Program-made: the position numbers and the translations under genes
The notes under the pieces: generated by a model
The model's database searches: none
What the model saw: only the letters and a program-made list of their open reading frames with translations
Told to the model about the DNA's origin: nothing
From: Phycisphaeraceae bacterium
GTDB lineage: Bacteria > Planctomycetota > Phycisphaerae > Phycisphaerales > UBA1924
Direction: 5' to 3'
DNA: 64,000 nucleotides
NCBI GenBank assembly: GCA_020639235.1
Contig: JACKHC010000001.1
Span: forward strand, 992,001-1,056,000
In this document: positions 37,090 to 44,738 of the stretch, piece after piece
Numbering within the stretch: the first letter of the stretch is position 1
Layout: each line of letters begins with the position of its first letter

Positions 37090-37647
37090 ATGGGGAGAGG
37101 ACCGTTGACCGACCACAAGCACCTGGCGCGCGGCGAGCACCTGACGCCGCAAGAGATCGATCTGGCGCTGTCGCCGATCGGGCGCAGCTACCGCTGGATC
37201 AAGAGCGCGTTCATGCGCGACGGGATCGTGCACATGGCGGTGCGCCCAGGCGCCCTACCCCCGGACATCTGGAAGCCGACGGGCGTGCGGATGCCGCAAG
37301 CGGCGCTGGTCGCCGAGCAGTTGTGCCGCGTGGCGGTCTTCACCGCGATCCGTTTCGGCGGGGGCGGCGATGCCAGGGGATGGGCATGGCTGCGGAGTCA
37401 CCTTCGCCACTTCGACGATCTGGAGTTCGAGTACCACGAGATGCGGTTCGCGGTCGAACACTCCAACCACGCGTCTGGTCCGGACCAGAGTTTCCGAGCC
37501 CATGTGCGGCCGACGCTGCACGGGGCATCCGAGAACGGGCTACAGGTCACCTGCGTGCAGACGCTGCCGGAATGCCCGGTGGACTTCACGGCGGGGATCG
37601 AACTGACCGGGCGGTGCTTCGCGGGCAACCACCGCGCGGCGGCGTAA
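37090..37647 (+). CDS. Unknown paralog family A, copy 2
   Basis: The 185-residue product is homologous to the gene at 35942 (shared R-W-I-K-S-A-F, E-Q-L-C-R-V-A and C-P-V-D-F-T-A segments). I chose the ATG at 37090, downstream of the shared-type promoter; a TTG at 37105 with ggagagg just upstream is also plausible. The GTG at 37054 is rejected because it overlaps the -10. The protein adds a glycine-rich loop and an aromatic R-H-F-D-D-L-E-F-E-Y-H-E segment compared with copy 1. No function is assigned. The next gene starts 20 bases after its stop and probably shares the transcript. Confidence 0.75.
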   Translation: MGRGPLTDHKHLARGEHLTPQEIDLALSPIGRSYRWIKSAFMRDGIVHMAVRPGALPPDIWKPTGVRMPQAALVAEQLCRVAVFTAIRFGGGGDARGWAWLRSHLRHFDDLEFEYHEMRFAVEHSNHASGPDQSFRAHVRPTLHGASENGLQVTCVQTLPECPVDFTAGIELTGRCFAGNHRAAA

Positions 37648-37667
37648 GCACGATGGACTGAGAGCGG

Positions 37668-38036
37668 ATGACGGGCTATCAACAGGACAGCAACAAGGCG
37701 CAGGAACTCTCCCGCGACACCCTCGGCACGGCGTTGCACGCGGCGCTCAACACTGCCGACGAGCAGTACGGCCGGGCCGCGCAGCATGTCATGAAACACG
37801 GCGGCGGGCGTCTCGCGGCGTACCTGGATTTCTCCGGCTCGATCGACATCGGCGATGATGTGCGCCACGATCTGCCGATAAGCGCCACGCTGCGCCTCAA
37901 GCACGAGCGGTCCTCCGATCACACGGCGATGGCGAAGTACTCGGGCGAACTCGATGGCGGGAAGATTCGCTTCCGTGGGAAGGCTGCGCTCGGGGGACCG
38001 AACTACATCCCCCTCTCCCCCTCCCCCCCTCAATAA
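37668..38036 (+). CDS. Unknown small protein downstream of family A copy 2
   Basis: The 122-residue product has an N-terminal helical region (S-R-D-T-L-G-T-A-L-H-A-A-L-N-T-A-D-E-Q) and a beta-rich second half (Y-L-D-F-S-G-S-I-D-I-G then L-P-I-S-A-T-L-R-L). The C terminus is proline-rich. Lack of a counterpart after copy 1 means it is not a fixed partner of that family. No domain is recognised. It is followed by a hairpin and converges on the family B genes. Confidence 0.65.
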   Translation: MTGYQQDSNKAQELSRDTLGTALHAALNTADEQYGRAAQHVMKHGGGRLAAYLDFSGSIDIGDDVRHDLPISATLRLKHERSSDHTAMAKYSGELDGGKIRFRGKAALGGPNYIPLSPSPPQ

Positions 38037-38101
38037 ACTTGGGTGACTCGCTTTGAATGAGCGCCGTACGCGCAGACTTCGTGGATCGGCTTCCGTAGCA
38101 A

Positions 38102-38127
38102 CCGGCGCGGCGGCGGAACCGCGCCGG
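38102..38127. terminator. Hairpin between convergent genes, likely bidirectional terminator
   Basis: A perfect 9-bp stem ccggcgcgg/ccgcgccgg closes an 8-base loop between the stops of the convergent genes at 38036 and 38135. No T-run is seen, so it may act as an mRNA-stabilising structure instead. Confidence 0.5.
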
Positions 38128-38134
38128 CGCGCCA

Positions 38135-38524
38135 TCACGGCTTGCCGGTGAGCACCGGAGCCGCGATCTCGGTCTCGGACCAGATGATCTCGGCCTCGAG
38201 CTCGTAGAGCCGCCCGTCGCGGAAGGCCCAGCGCCACATCTCGCCGCCTTCGCCCTGCATCTCAATGTAGGATCCGTCCTCGACGAAGGGCGCGATGGCC
38301 AGCAGCGGATCCTCGTCGGCGCGGTACTTCTCGCCGACAAAGTCGATCCCGTCGACATCGCCCTCCGGTGAGAATGTGATCTCCCAGCCCAGCGCCGCCA
38401 AGGCGTCATCGAGCGAATTGTGCGGGAGATCCGGTCTCGCAGATCGCAGCGCCGCCCGCGCCATCGGCACATCGGACGCCTTGATCGTGAACATCGATGC
38501 CCGCATGAAGATGTGGTAGCCCAT
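38135..38524 (-). CDS. Unknown tandem paralog family B, copy 1
   Basis: The 129-residue protein begins M-G-Y-H-I-F-M-R-A-S-M-F-T-I-K-A and shares a full-length pattern with the next two minus-strand genes: G-Y-x-I-F-x-R at the start, L-G-W-x-I near residue 45, a G-D-V-D-G-I motif, A-P-F-V-E-D-G-S-Y-I-E-M-Q-G near 78-91 and W-R-W-x-F-R-D. The strict A-P-F-V-x-x-x-S-x-I-E-M and W-R-W core suggests a compact beta-rich fold. No signal peptide, membrane segment or known motif. The start is fixed by homology; the reading to 39013 is spurious. An 18-bp hairpin lies 57 bases upstream. Confidence 0.78.
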   Translation of the reverse strand: MGYHIFMRASMFTIKASDVPMARAALRSARPDLPHNSLDDALAALGWEITFSPEGDVDGIDFVGEKYRADEDPLLAIAPFVEDGSYIEMQGEGGEMWRWAFRDGRLYELEAEIIWSETEIAAPVLTGKP

Positions 38525-38581
38525 GATTCGAGTCTCCCGTCGGTTGGCCCGCGCCGCCTCCCGGAGACGCCCGGTCGAGCG

Positions 38582-38629
38582 GCGCGGAACGGTTGTTCCT
38601 CGCAGACAAGGGGAACAACCGTTCCGCGC
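38582..38629 (-). promoter_or_regulatory. 18-bp perfect inverted repeat upstream of family B copy 1
   Basis: The arms gcgcggaacggttgttcc (38582-38599) and its exact complement (38612-38629) enclose a 12-base loop that begins tcgcag on the plus strand. A similar but shorter hairpin with the same loop start precedes copy 2, suggesting a shared regulatory site in RNA or DNA. Confidence 0.7.
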
Positions 38630-38802
38630 AGGTCGACTCGTGAGCGCGTGGGCTATCAAGGAGACCCGTGCAGGGGACACAGCTTCGATGGCGGAGGCGG
38701 TTGACTCACGGGAAAGAGTGATGAGGGGCTGGTGAATGGGGGGCTGGCGTGAGGGAGCGCGGACAAGAGCAGCGCGGCGGGGGGGCGCCGCGCCAATCGG
38801 AG

Positions 38803-39213
38803 TCACGGGCCGGTCGGCACCGGCGCGACCGGCAAATCGACAGGCCAGACGAACGCCTGCTCCCAGGTGATGGTGGCTCGCATCTCGAAGAGGCGGCAGT
38901 CGCGGAACTCCCAGCGCCAGAGTTTGCCGTCCTCGCCCTGCATCTCGATGGAGCAATCGGGCTCGACGAAGGGGGCGACGGCGATCAGAGGCAGCTCGTG
39001 GCCGTCGTAGCACTCGGTGGCGGGTTCGATGCCCCAGACATCGCCGGATTGGTTGAGATGGATCGTCCAGCCGAGGAAGTCCATCGCCTCGCTGAAGTCA
39101 TGCGCTTCGGCAACAGCCGACGCGTGGTCGTGTTTCAGAGCGTTGAACGCCGCAGTGATGTTGCCGGCCTTGATGATGAAGCGCGACTCGCGTTGAAAGA
39201 TCTCGTATGCCAT
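38803..39213 (-). CDS. Unknown tandem paralog family B, copy 2
   Basis: The 136-residue protein begins M-A-Y-E-I-F-Q-R-E-S-R-F-I-I-K-A and conserves the family core: F-L-G-W-T-I, G-D-V-W-G-I, A-P-F-V-E-P-D-C-S-I-E-M-Q-G and W-R-W-E-F-R-D-C-R-L-F-E. The reading to 39648 is an artefact of the GC-rich frame. An agga-type ribosome site is seen just upstream of the ATG. Identity with copy 1 is strongest in residues 75-110. It probably arose by tandem duplication; separation by about 280-300 bases with individual hairpins argues for separate transcription. Confidence 0.78.
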   Translation of the reverse strand: MAYEIFQRESRFIIKAGNITAAFNALKHDHASAVAEAHDFSEAMDFLGWTIHLNQSGDVWGIEPATECYDGHELPLIAVAPFVEPDCSIEMQGEDGKLWRWEFRDCRLFEMRATITWEQAFVWPVDLPVAPVPTGP

Positions 39214-39290
39214 TGCTGACTCTCCTTTGTTTGACGGGTCCGTCCACGCCGTCCCGGCCGAACAACTCGGCGGCGCGACCGACGCGGAGC

Positions 39291-39321
39291 GGTTTCCCCT
39301 CGCAGGGCCGTGGGGGAAACC
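39291..39321 (-). promoter_or_regulatory. Hairpin upstream of family B copy 2
   Basis: A 9-bp stem ggtttcccc/ggggaaacc (39291-39299, 39313-39321) encloses a 13-base loop that begins tcgcag, as in the hairpin ahead of copy 1. The stem could extend past a one-base bulge. It lies 77 bases from the start codon. Confidence 0.55.
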
Positions 39322-39515
39322 CGCAGCGACGGGCGCGGATATTGGAGTTGTGGGGGGGGCGAGCGGGGGGCGGGAGAGCAGGGCACACCGGAAGGCGCAG
39401 CAGTGAATGCGCGTGAGATACAGAGCATGCGAGTCGCGATCATGATCGGCAGTCACGAACCGGCAGGGCAGCGCACAGCATTGCGGAGCAACACGATGGC
39501 GATGAACTCCAGGCA

Positions 39516-39947
39516 TCAGCGCGATTTCTCGGAGCCACGGACACGGGCAGCACCAACGGCCGGACGCGATGCAGTCCATGTGGTGTGCGTGCTCCACGAG
39601 GTCACCGCGTTCTGCTCGTGGAGGATGCGCTGGTGCGCGAACACCCACCGCCAGCGGTCGCCGCTGAGACCTTCCATCTCAATGTAGGAGCCGTGCTTGA
39701 CGAAGGGGATCAGCGCGATCAGCGGCTTGTGATGATCGCTGTAATCCGCGGTCAGCGGGTAGATGCCATCGATGCTGCCGTTAGTGTCGGGCTCGATCTG
39801 CCAGCCGAAGCGGCGCATCGCTTCTTCGAGGGCTGGCGCATCGGAGAGCAGCTCGGGGTCACAAGCGCGGAGCGCTGTGAACGCGGGTGCAGTGTTGGCG
39901 GCTTCGATGACGAACAACGCGTGACGAAGAAAGATTCGGTATCCCAT
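39516..39947 (-). CDS. Unknown tandem paralog family B, copy 3
   Basis: The 143-residue protein begins M-G-Y-R-I-F-L-R-H-A-L-F-V-I-E-A and keeps F-G-W-Q-I-E, G-S-I-D-G-I, I-P-F-V-K-H-G-S-Y-I-E-M-E-G and W-R-W-V-F. The C-terminal 25 residues are unrelated to the other copies. It lacks the upstream hairpin; its leader instead begins after a 49-base pure polypyrimidine tract (plus strand). The reading to 40067 runs through that tract and is rejected. Function unknown. Confidence 0.75.
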   Translation of the reverse strand: MGYRIFLRHALFVIEAANTAPAFTALRACDPELLSDAPALEEAMRRFGWQIEPDTNGSIDGIYPLTADYSDHHKPLIALIPFVKHGSYIEMEGLSGDRWRWVFAHQRILHEQNAVTSWSTHTTWTASRPAVGAARVRGSEKSR

Positions 39948-40003
39948 GATGTAGTCTCCTTGTTGTGGTGATGTGGTTTCCTGTTGTGTCGATAGTGCCC
40001 CCA

Positions 40004-40052
40004 TCTCCTCCCCTCCTCCCCCCCCTTTTTCCCCCTTCCCCTTTCCCCCCTC
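40004..40052. repeat. 49-base uninterrupted polypyrimidine tract
   Basis: The plus strand has only C and T between the A at 40003 and the G at 40053, with C-runs of up to about eight. It lies upstream of family B copy 3 and downstream of the HTH gene at 40090. Such tracts can form triplex (H-)DNA and slip in replication. Confidence 0.95.
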
Positions 40053-40089
40053 GCCAATCCTCCTCACTCCCGGTTCTCTGCATCGGGAC

Positions 40090-40644
40090 TCATTCGGGCC
40101 GGCGCACGCCGGGGTACGGGATCAGCGGCAGATCGAAGCGTGCGCGGACGCGGTTGGCCTCGATGACCAGCCAGCGCGCATCGATGCGCCTCCCGTCGAG
40201 CGTGAACCCCCCCCGATCGGTCAATGCAGCGCGCTTGCCGAGTGTGTCCAGCGCCAATCGCAGCGGAGGGGAGGGCCAGGGATCATCCGTCGAGTCAGCT
40301 GGCACATTGCACGGGCCGCTCGGGCATCTTGCACGCGGGCGATCGTTCTGGTTCTCCGCCAGGCGCGGCTTGTGGTACTCGACGATGCTCCACGGGTACA
40401 CGATCCGCACGCGGCCTTTACTGTCAATGATCTTCCGCAGGCATTTCGGCGGCCTGGGATCGTAGAAGTCCTTGAGGGTGACGGCCCCGCCGGTCAGCGC
40501 CTCGATCTGTTTCATCATGGGGGGTGTGGGTTGCCGCTCGCCCGAGAGCCATCGCGTCACGGTGCTGCGGCTGCGCACGCCCAGGATGTACCGCAGTCCC
40601 TTCGGCGAAATCCTGTTGGCGTGCATCCAGTCTGCGAGTTTCAT
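40090..40644 (-). CDS. XRE-type helix-turn-helix regulator
   Basis: The 184-residue protein begins M-K-L-A-D-W-M-H-A-N-R-I-S-P-K-G-L-R-Y-I-L-G-V-R-S-R-S-T-V-T-R-W-L-S-G-E-R-Q-P, a compact lambda-repressor-like HTH with the typical W-L-S-G-E-R end. Residues 45-60 continue L-T-G-G-A-V-T-L-K-D-F-Y, like Cro/YdaS-type proteins. The C-terminal 110 residues are unrecognised and may sense or dimerise. The start was fixed by the HTH; the reading to 40869 would cross the divergent gene. The palindrome at 40790-40807 in the divergent region is its likely operator. Confidence 0.82.
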   Translation of the reverse strand: MKLADWMHANRISPKGLRYILGVRSRSTVTRWLSGERQPTPPMMKQIEALTGGAVTLKDFYDPRPPKCLRKIIDSKGRVRIVYPWSIVEYHKPRLAENQNDRPRARCPSGPCNVPADSTDDPWPSPPLRLALDTLGKRAALTDRGGFTLDGRRIDARWLVIEANRVRARFDLPLIPYPGVRRPE

Positions 40645-40789
40645 AAGGGTGTGTGTAGACTGCGCGAGGGCATCGCTGAACCCCGTCCCCGGCGATTGCC
40701 GCACGCGATCGTGTTCGGCTTCCCGACACATCCGCCCGCAACCGCCATGACGCCATCCATCCACAGCCATGTGCCGTTCCTGATATAAG

Positions 40790-40807
40790 TGACACATATC
40801 TGTGCCA
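40790..40807. promoter_or_regulatory. Palindromic operator TGACACATATCTGTGCCA
   Basis: The 18-base near-palindrome (one mismatch) lies between the divergent HTH genes at 40644 and 40837, immediately after a TATAAG sequence on plus. Two further copies occur at 53722 and 53754. It is probably bound by the XRE-type regulator encoded at 40090-40644. Confidence 0.75.
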
Positions 40808-40836
40808 GTTGAGCACCCAAGTATGGAGTCAAGCCG

Positions 40837-41283
40837 ATGGCCAAGCGTTCCGCGATGGACCGGTACCACAGCAAGCTCGCCGAAGCCCAGGCCATCGCCA
40901 AGGACGCGGCGCGGGACCTCGAAGCACGGGCGCAGGAGCTCGTGTCGGAACTGAACGAGGTCCGCAGCGCCTACGAAGCCATCATGGGATCACCGATGTC
41001 CGAGCCCACGGGGCGCACAGGGGCGCGTAGCGGTCGGCGCAAGGCATCCTCATCGAGCAAACCGGCCCGGCGCAAGCGGAAGGGGCTCTCGGGCGCGTAC
41101 GCCGGCATGACGATCCCCGACGCCGTGGTGGCGGCGCTCAAGAAGCACAAGTCGGGCCTCGGGCCGAGAGAGATCGCCGACACGATCGGCGGCAACAAGA
41201 ACTCGATCTCGGTGGCCATCAACGGCATGGTCAAGGACGGCACGATCAAACGCGCCGGACGCGGGGTGTATGTGGCGGGGTGA
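40837..41283 (+). CDS. Coiled-coil and winged-helix DNA-binding protein
   Basis: The 148-residue protein has an N-terminal helix-rich segment (about 5-50: A-E-A-Q-A-I-A-K-D-A-A-R-D-L-E-A), a very basic Ser/Lys/Arg linker (60-85) and a C-terminal winged helix: T-I-P-D-A-V-V-A-A-L-K-K-H, L-G-P-R-E-I-A-D-T-I-G-G, N-K-N-S-I-S-V-A-I-N-G-M-V-K-D-G-T-I-K-R then G-R-G-V-Y. The final domain matches small wHTH modules in planctomycete accessory DNA. It is divergent from the XRE-type gene and sits downstream of the operator, so is likely controlled by it. Confidence 0.8.
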   Translation: MAKRSAMDRYHSKLAEAQAIAKDAARDLEARAQELVSELNEVRSAYEAIMGSPMSEPTGRTGARSGRRKASSSSKPARRKRKGLSGAYAGMTIPDAVVAALKKHKSGLGPREIADTIGGNKNSISVAINGMVKDGTIKRAGRGVYVAG

Positions 41284-41374
41284 GCGGGATCGGAGCTCCT
41301 CCTTCAACTCAAATGCCTACGATGAAACGACCGCGGGGGATGTGTCTCTATTGCCTGCGCGCAGGAGGACGGAT

Positions 41375-42574
41375 TTGGATGTCGAGAGACTGCGTCGGCT
41401 GCTCTATGAGTCCGAGGGCGACGCCCTGGATTTCAAGGGAGCGCCGTACGCGTTTGACGATGCCGATGACGACACCCGATCCGAGCTCCTCAAAGACATC
41501 CTTGGCTTCGCCAACTCTTGGCGCCGGGCCGATGCGTACATCCTGATCGGGGTGAAGGAAGTCAGAAGCGGCTGCGCCGAAGTCGTCGGGATTCCCGAGG
41601 GCGACCACCTCCGCGACCATACCCTTCAGCAGTTCGTCAACTCCCGGACCAATCGGCCGGTCTTGTTCAACTACCGATCGCTGGTTGTCGACGGCATGCA
41701 GGTCGGCGTGATCGAGATTCGTAATCAGGAGCGTCCGGTCTACCTGAAGCGTGATTTCGGCAAACTCCGGAAGAACGAAGTCTATGTGCGGCGGGGCAGC
41801 TCCACAGATCCGCAGAAGCCCGCGGAGCCCGATGAAATCGCGCGGATGGGGGACCGATCATCGGGGAAGTCAGCGGTTCTGGATATCGCGCTCGCGCACC
41901 ACCAGCGGAGAGGCCCCGCCGGCACGGACGTGTCGTGGGCATGCGAGAACTGTGCGCTGCCCGATCCGGAATCGATTCCCGATCTGATTGACAAGTCCAG
42001 TACGAGATGGCCGCATGTTGTTACGAGCACGATTCATTTTGCCAACCGTGACTACTACCGCGAATTCGCTGAGTACGAGCAGTTCCGACGCTGGTTCATT
42101 GGTTTCCGATTGTGGGTCAAGAATGTCGGCGAGACTCCCGCGACGCGCGTGCGGCTGGAAATCATCATCCCCGAGTCGAGCGATTACATGTTAGTTGATG
42201 CATCCGATGTGGTCGAGCGACCGAGAGTCAGGTTCGATCCCGCGGCTATGGTGTCGTTGCCCGAGCGTCTCGCCTCCGCGCTCGGACGCTCACCGGGGGC
42301 GTTGAGTCTGTCGCGATCATCGGAAGGGGCCATGATCGGCGTCGAGTTCGGGGATATCCAACCGGGTCGTGAGGTTCATTCTGAAGTTGTGTACATCGGG
42401 AAGCGCACAAGCGGTCGGGTCGAGATGTCGGGACTCGCGTTCGCTGACAATCTGCAGGAGCCGCTCTCGATCAAGCTAACGGCAGACATCGCTGTCGAGC
42501 ATTCGAGTTTGTCGGTCGAAGAGATCACGGAAATCGCCCTGTCCGAGCGTACCGATGAGTCGGACATTTCCTGA
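41375..42574 (+). CDS. AlbA_2 (Schlafen-like) DNA-binding domain protein
   Basis: The 399-residue protein has an AlbA_2 domain in its first 130 residues: E-G-D-A-L-D-F-K-G, then L-L-K-D-I-L-G-F-A-N, Y-I-L-I-G-V-K-E and V-G-I-P-E-G-D, followed by the Y-V-R-R-G-S-S end. The rest (about 180-399) has beta-rich stretches such as F-R-L-W-V-K-N-V-G-E-T-P-A-T and is unrecognised. I chose the TTG at 41375, with aggagg 6 bases upstream. An in-frame ATG at 41270 overlaps the previous gene and adds a Ser/Arg-rich tail. AlbA_2 proteins occur in regulators and defence islands; the job here is unknown. Confidence 0.85.
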   Translation: MDVERLRRLLYESEGDALDFKGAPYAFDDADDDTRSELLKDILGFANSWRRADAYILIGVKEVRSGCAEVVGIPEGDHLRDHTLQQFVNSRTNRPVLFNYRSLVVDGMQVGVIEIRNQERPVYLKRDFGKLRKNEVYVRRGSSTDPQKPAEPDEIARMGDRSSGKSAVLDIALAHHQRRGPAGTDVSWACENCALPDPESIPDLIDKSSTRWPHVVTSTIHFANRDYYREFAEYEQFRRWFIGFRLWVKNVGETPATRVRLEIIIPESSDYMLVDASDVVERPRVRFDPAAMVSLPERLASALGRSPGALSLSRSSEGAMIGVEFGDIQPGREVHSEVVYIGKRTSGRVEMSGLAFADNLQEPLSIKLTADIAVEHSSLSVEEITEIALSERTDESDIS

Positions 42575-42576
42575 GC

Positions 42577-42636
42577 GATTGCGAGTGTCTTGAGACACGA
42601 GGATCGGGTCTGAGAGCGACGCCGTTTCCGTCGCAT
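42577..42636. terminator. Small hairpins between convergent genes, possible terminator
   Basis: Between the stops at 42574 and 42641 lie two short inverted repeats, gtgtc-ttga-gacac and gcgacg-ccgttt-c-cgtcgc. Each is weak and lacks a strong T-run, so this is a low-confidence assignment by position. Confidence 0.3.
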
Positions 42637-42640
42637 GGCT

Positions 42641-43246
42641 TCACTGAGTGAGTTTGCTCCGCCACAGCAGGGCCCACTCTCGCCATTGCGGATCGCCTCG
42701 GAGCGCGATCTCATCGAGCGCGGCGAGCGTGTCCGGCCCGTTATCGCCACGGCGAACCTGCAGCTTGGCCTTGCCCTGCAGCGCCGGAAGGAACCCGTCG
42801 TACACCGCCAGCGCCGAGTCGTAGGCATTAACAGCCTCGTCGAAGCGCCCGGCCTGCTCCAGGGTCATGGCCAGATTGACGCGGGGGTCGGGGTGGCCGG
42901 GCATGAGCTTGCGGGCCCATTCGAACTCGCTGGCCGCGGCGTACAGCTCGCCCTTGGCCAGTAGGAGCACGCCCAGGTTGTTGTGCGCGGGGCCGTGGTA
43001 CAGATCAGCGTCGAGCGATTGGCGGAGCAACCGCTCGGCTTGCGCCGGATCGGAGTCCATCAGGGACGAGGCGCGTGCGTGGAGCTCGCGGGCGAGCGCG
43101 GGATTCCGTGCGACATCAGATGCCGAATCGCTTGTGTACGGTCCTGAAGGAGTCCGTTGCGCGCAGGCTCCGGAGAACAGAAAGGCGCAAGCAATAAGCA
43201 ATGAGGCGACGCAGCAATTTGCTGCGGTGGGCGTGTGTTGGTTCAT
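42641..43246 (-). CDS. TPR-repeat lipoprotein at the end of the T2SS operon
   Basis: The 201-residue protein has a lipoprotein signal with lipobox S-G-A-C (C28) and tetratricopeptide repeats from about residue 60: A-H-N-N-L-G-V-L-L-L-A-K-G-E-L-Y-A-A-A-S-E-F and V-N-L-A-M-T-L-E-Q-A-G-R-F-D-E-A-V-N-A-Y. It may act as a pilotin-like or scaffold factor for the secretin, since several pilotins are TPR lipoproteins (PilF/PilW-type). The start overlaps the gspM-like stop by 4 bases, which rules out the longer reading to 43402. It is the last gene of the operon. Confidence 0.85.
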   Translation of the reverse strand: MNQHTPTAANCCVASLLIACAFLFSGACAQRTPSGPYTSDSASDVARNPALARELHARASSLMDSDPAQAERLLRQSLDADLYHGPAHNNLGVLLLAKGELYAAASEFEWARKLMPGHPDPRVNLAMTLEQAGRFDEAVNAYDSALAVYDGFLPALQGKAKLQVRRGDNGPDTLAALDEIALRGDPQWREWALLWRSKLTQ

Positions 43247-43827
43247 GGGCTGGTCCCCGTTTCCGGCTTTGGCATCGTGTCGATGTGGACGTTCTCGAGT
43301 GTCAGGCGCGCGGTGTACAGGTCGTCCTGATTCGCTGTGTTGGCGCCGCGCGATGCCGACGACCGGGACTCGTGCGAGAGCGTCAGCCCCGTGATCGTCC
43401 ACGCGGGTTCGTTGAGAGAGATGTGCGCGACCAGCCGCGCAACTTGCGAGGGTCGGGATGCGTCGATGACGATCGGCGCCGTCACTCTGCGCAATCCGTC
43501 TCCTTTGTTGCCATCGGCTCTTCTGATCGGCTCGGGACGGGAGATGCTCACGGAGCTGAGCTGGCGCGGGTCCAGTCCCGCGGCGCGCATCGCGCTGTGC
43601 AGGCGCGCCACCAGGTCCGGCTCGGGCGGCATGCGCTCGGTGATGCGTGTCGCGCGTGCGCGGAGCGACCGCACCCGATCGGACTCGGCAACCGCGGCGA
43701 CGTACGATCCGCGGGCGTCAGCAAGGCGCCGCTCGGCCCGCCGCATCGCGTTCCACGAGAGCAGCAGCACGCACGCCAGCATCGTGAGTAGCACCGCAAC
43801 CATCGCTCTGCCATTGCGCCGGTTCAC
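43243..43827 (-). CDS. GspM/PilO-like inner-membrane assembly protein
   Basis: The 194-residue protein has one N-terminal membrane helix (about 9-25), a coiled-coil stretch (28-60) and a ferredoxin-like domain, the layout of PilO/GspM. The start is a GTG that overlaps the gspL-like stop (GTGA). It would pair with the GspL-like protein to anchor the cytoplasmic ATPase GspE. Sequence similarity is weak, as is usual for this family, so the call rests on layout and operon position. Confidence 0.75.
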   Translation of the reverse strand: MNRRNGRAMVAVLLTMLACVLLLSWNAMRRAERRLADARGSYVAAVAESDRVRSLRARATRITERMPPEPDLVARLHSAMRAAGLDPRQLSSVSISRPEPIRRADGNKGDGLRRVTAPIVIDASRPSQVARLVAHISLNEPAWTITGLTLSHESRSSASRGANTANQDDLYTARLTLENVHIDTMPKPETGTSP

Positions 43828-44738
43828 GGTGTCCCCCTGTCTGCGAGCGGGCTCGCGGGAGATGGGGACCGTGGCAGAGTCCGCATGACCAGATTGAAGG
43901 TGTATCCTTCCCGCGCCTTGTTGGCGCTTCCCGTCGGGGGCTCGAAGCCGGCCATCTCCGCGCCCAGCGCGAGCTTGAGCCGCTCAAAGTCCCCTGTGTC
44001 GCGGACCGCACCGCGGATCGTGACGGCATCGCCGCGGATGTCGATCTGCTGGGCGCGGGTCGGGAAGTCCTGCGGCCACGCGGTGAGCAGCGCGATCAGG
44101 TCGGGGGCGATGTCTCGGGCGATCGGGATCGAGTCGGGGTTGCCCTCAGAACGCGTGCGCGCCAAGCGCCGGGACTCGGTCTGCAGGCGCACGAGCGGAT
44201 GGAGCGACGCCTCGGCGCCGCGGGGTTCACCGAGCGTTGCTGCGGCGACCGCAGAGGTGGCTGCGTGTGTGTCCATCACTGTGGTGTTGAACCGGTCGGC
44301 ACGCCGGAGCAGACCGGCGCAGAGCAGCGCGATGCTCAGGACGAGCATCGCCATTAACACCGCGGAACGGCTCCGAAGCAGGCGCAAACCGGAACACTCG
44401 TCCGCGGCCGTGAATGCCAGACGATCGAGCATACTGTCGCTATCCAATTCACTCAGTTCAGCTGCAAGACGAACGAAGTCCGGCAGCGCATCGGGTCTCA
44501 CTGCCGTCATGCCAGGATGTTCGTGACCGAGTCCTTCGATGTCGATTCCGCAGGCGACCACAGGCCCGCCGCGATCGGGGCGCAGGAACCGGCACGCAAC
44601 CGTATCGATCGGCGCCGGCACGAAGGGCTCGAAGGCGTACCGCAGTGACTCTTGAGTCGCGGGGCTCGGCGGGGGGTCGAGAACCGCCCAGTAGAACCGG
44701 GACGCGGGCAGCCGTGTTGAATGCTCTTCGTGCTTCAT
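43824..44738 (-). CDS. GspL/PilN-like inner-membrane protein
   Basis: The 304-residue protein has a cytoplasmic part (1-120), a membrane helix at about 126-144, and a periplasmic part with a coiled coil and a PilN-like ferredoxin fold (V-T-I-R-G-A-V-R-D-T-G-D-F-E-R-L near 235-250). The cytoplasmic part is shorter than classical GspL (about 220 residues), so it may lack part of the actin-like fold. It overlaps the GspC-like and GspM-like genes by 4 bases each. Confidence 0.75.
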   Translation of the reverse strand: MKHEEHSTRLPASRFYWAVLDPPPSPATQESLRYAFEPFVPAPIDTVACRFLRPDRGGPVVACGIDIEGLGHEHPGMTAVRPDALPDFVRLAAELSELDSDSMLDRLAFTAADECSGLRLLRSRSAVLMAMLVLSIALLCAGLLRRADRFNTTVMDTHAATSAVAAATLGEPRGAEASLHPLVRLQTESRRLARTRSEGNPDSIPIARDIAPDLIALLTAWPQDFPTRAQQIDIRGDAVTIRGAVRDTGDFERLKLALGAEMAGFEPPTGSANKAREGYTFNLVMRTLPRSPSPASPLADRGTP

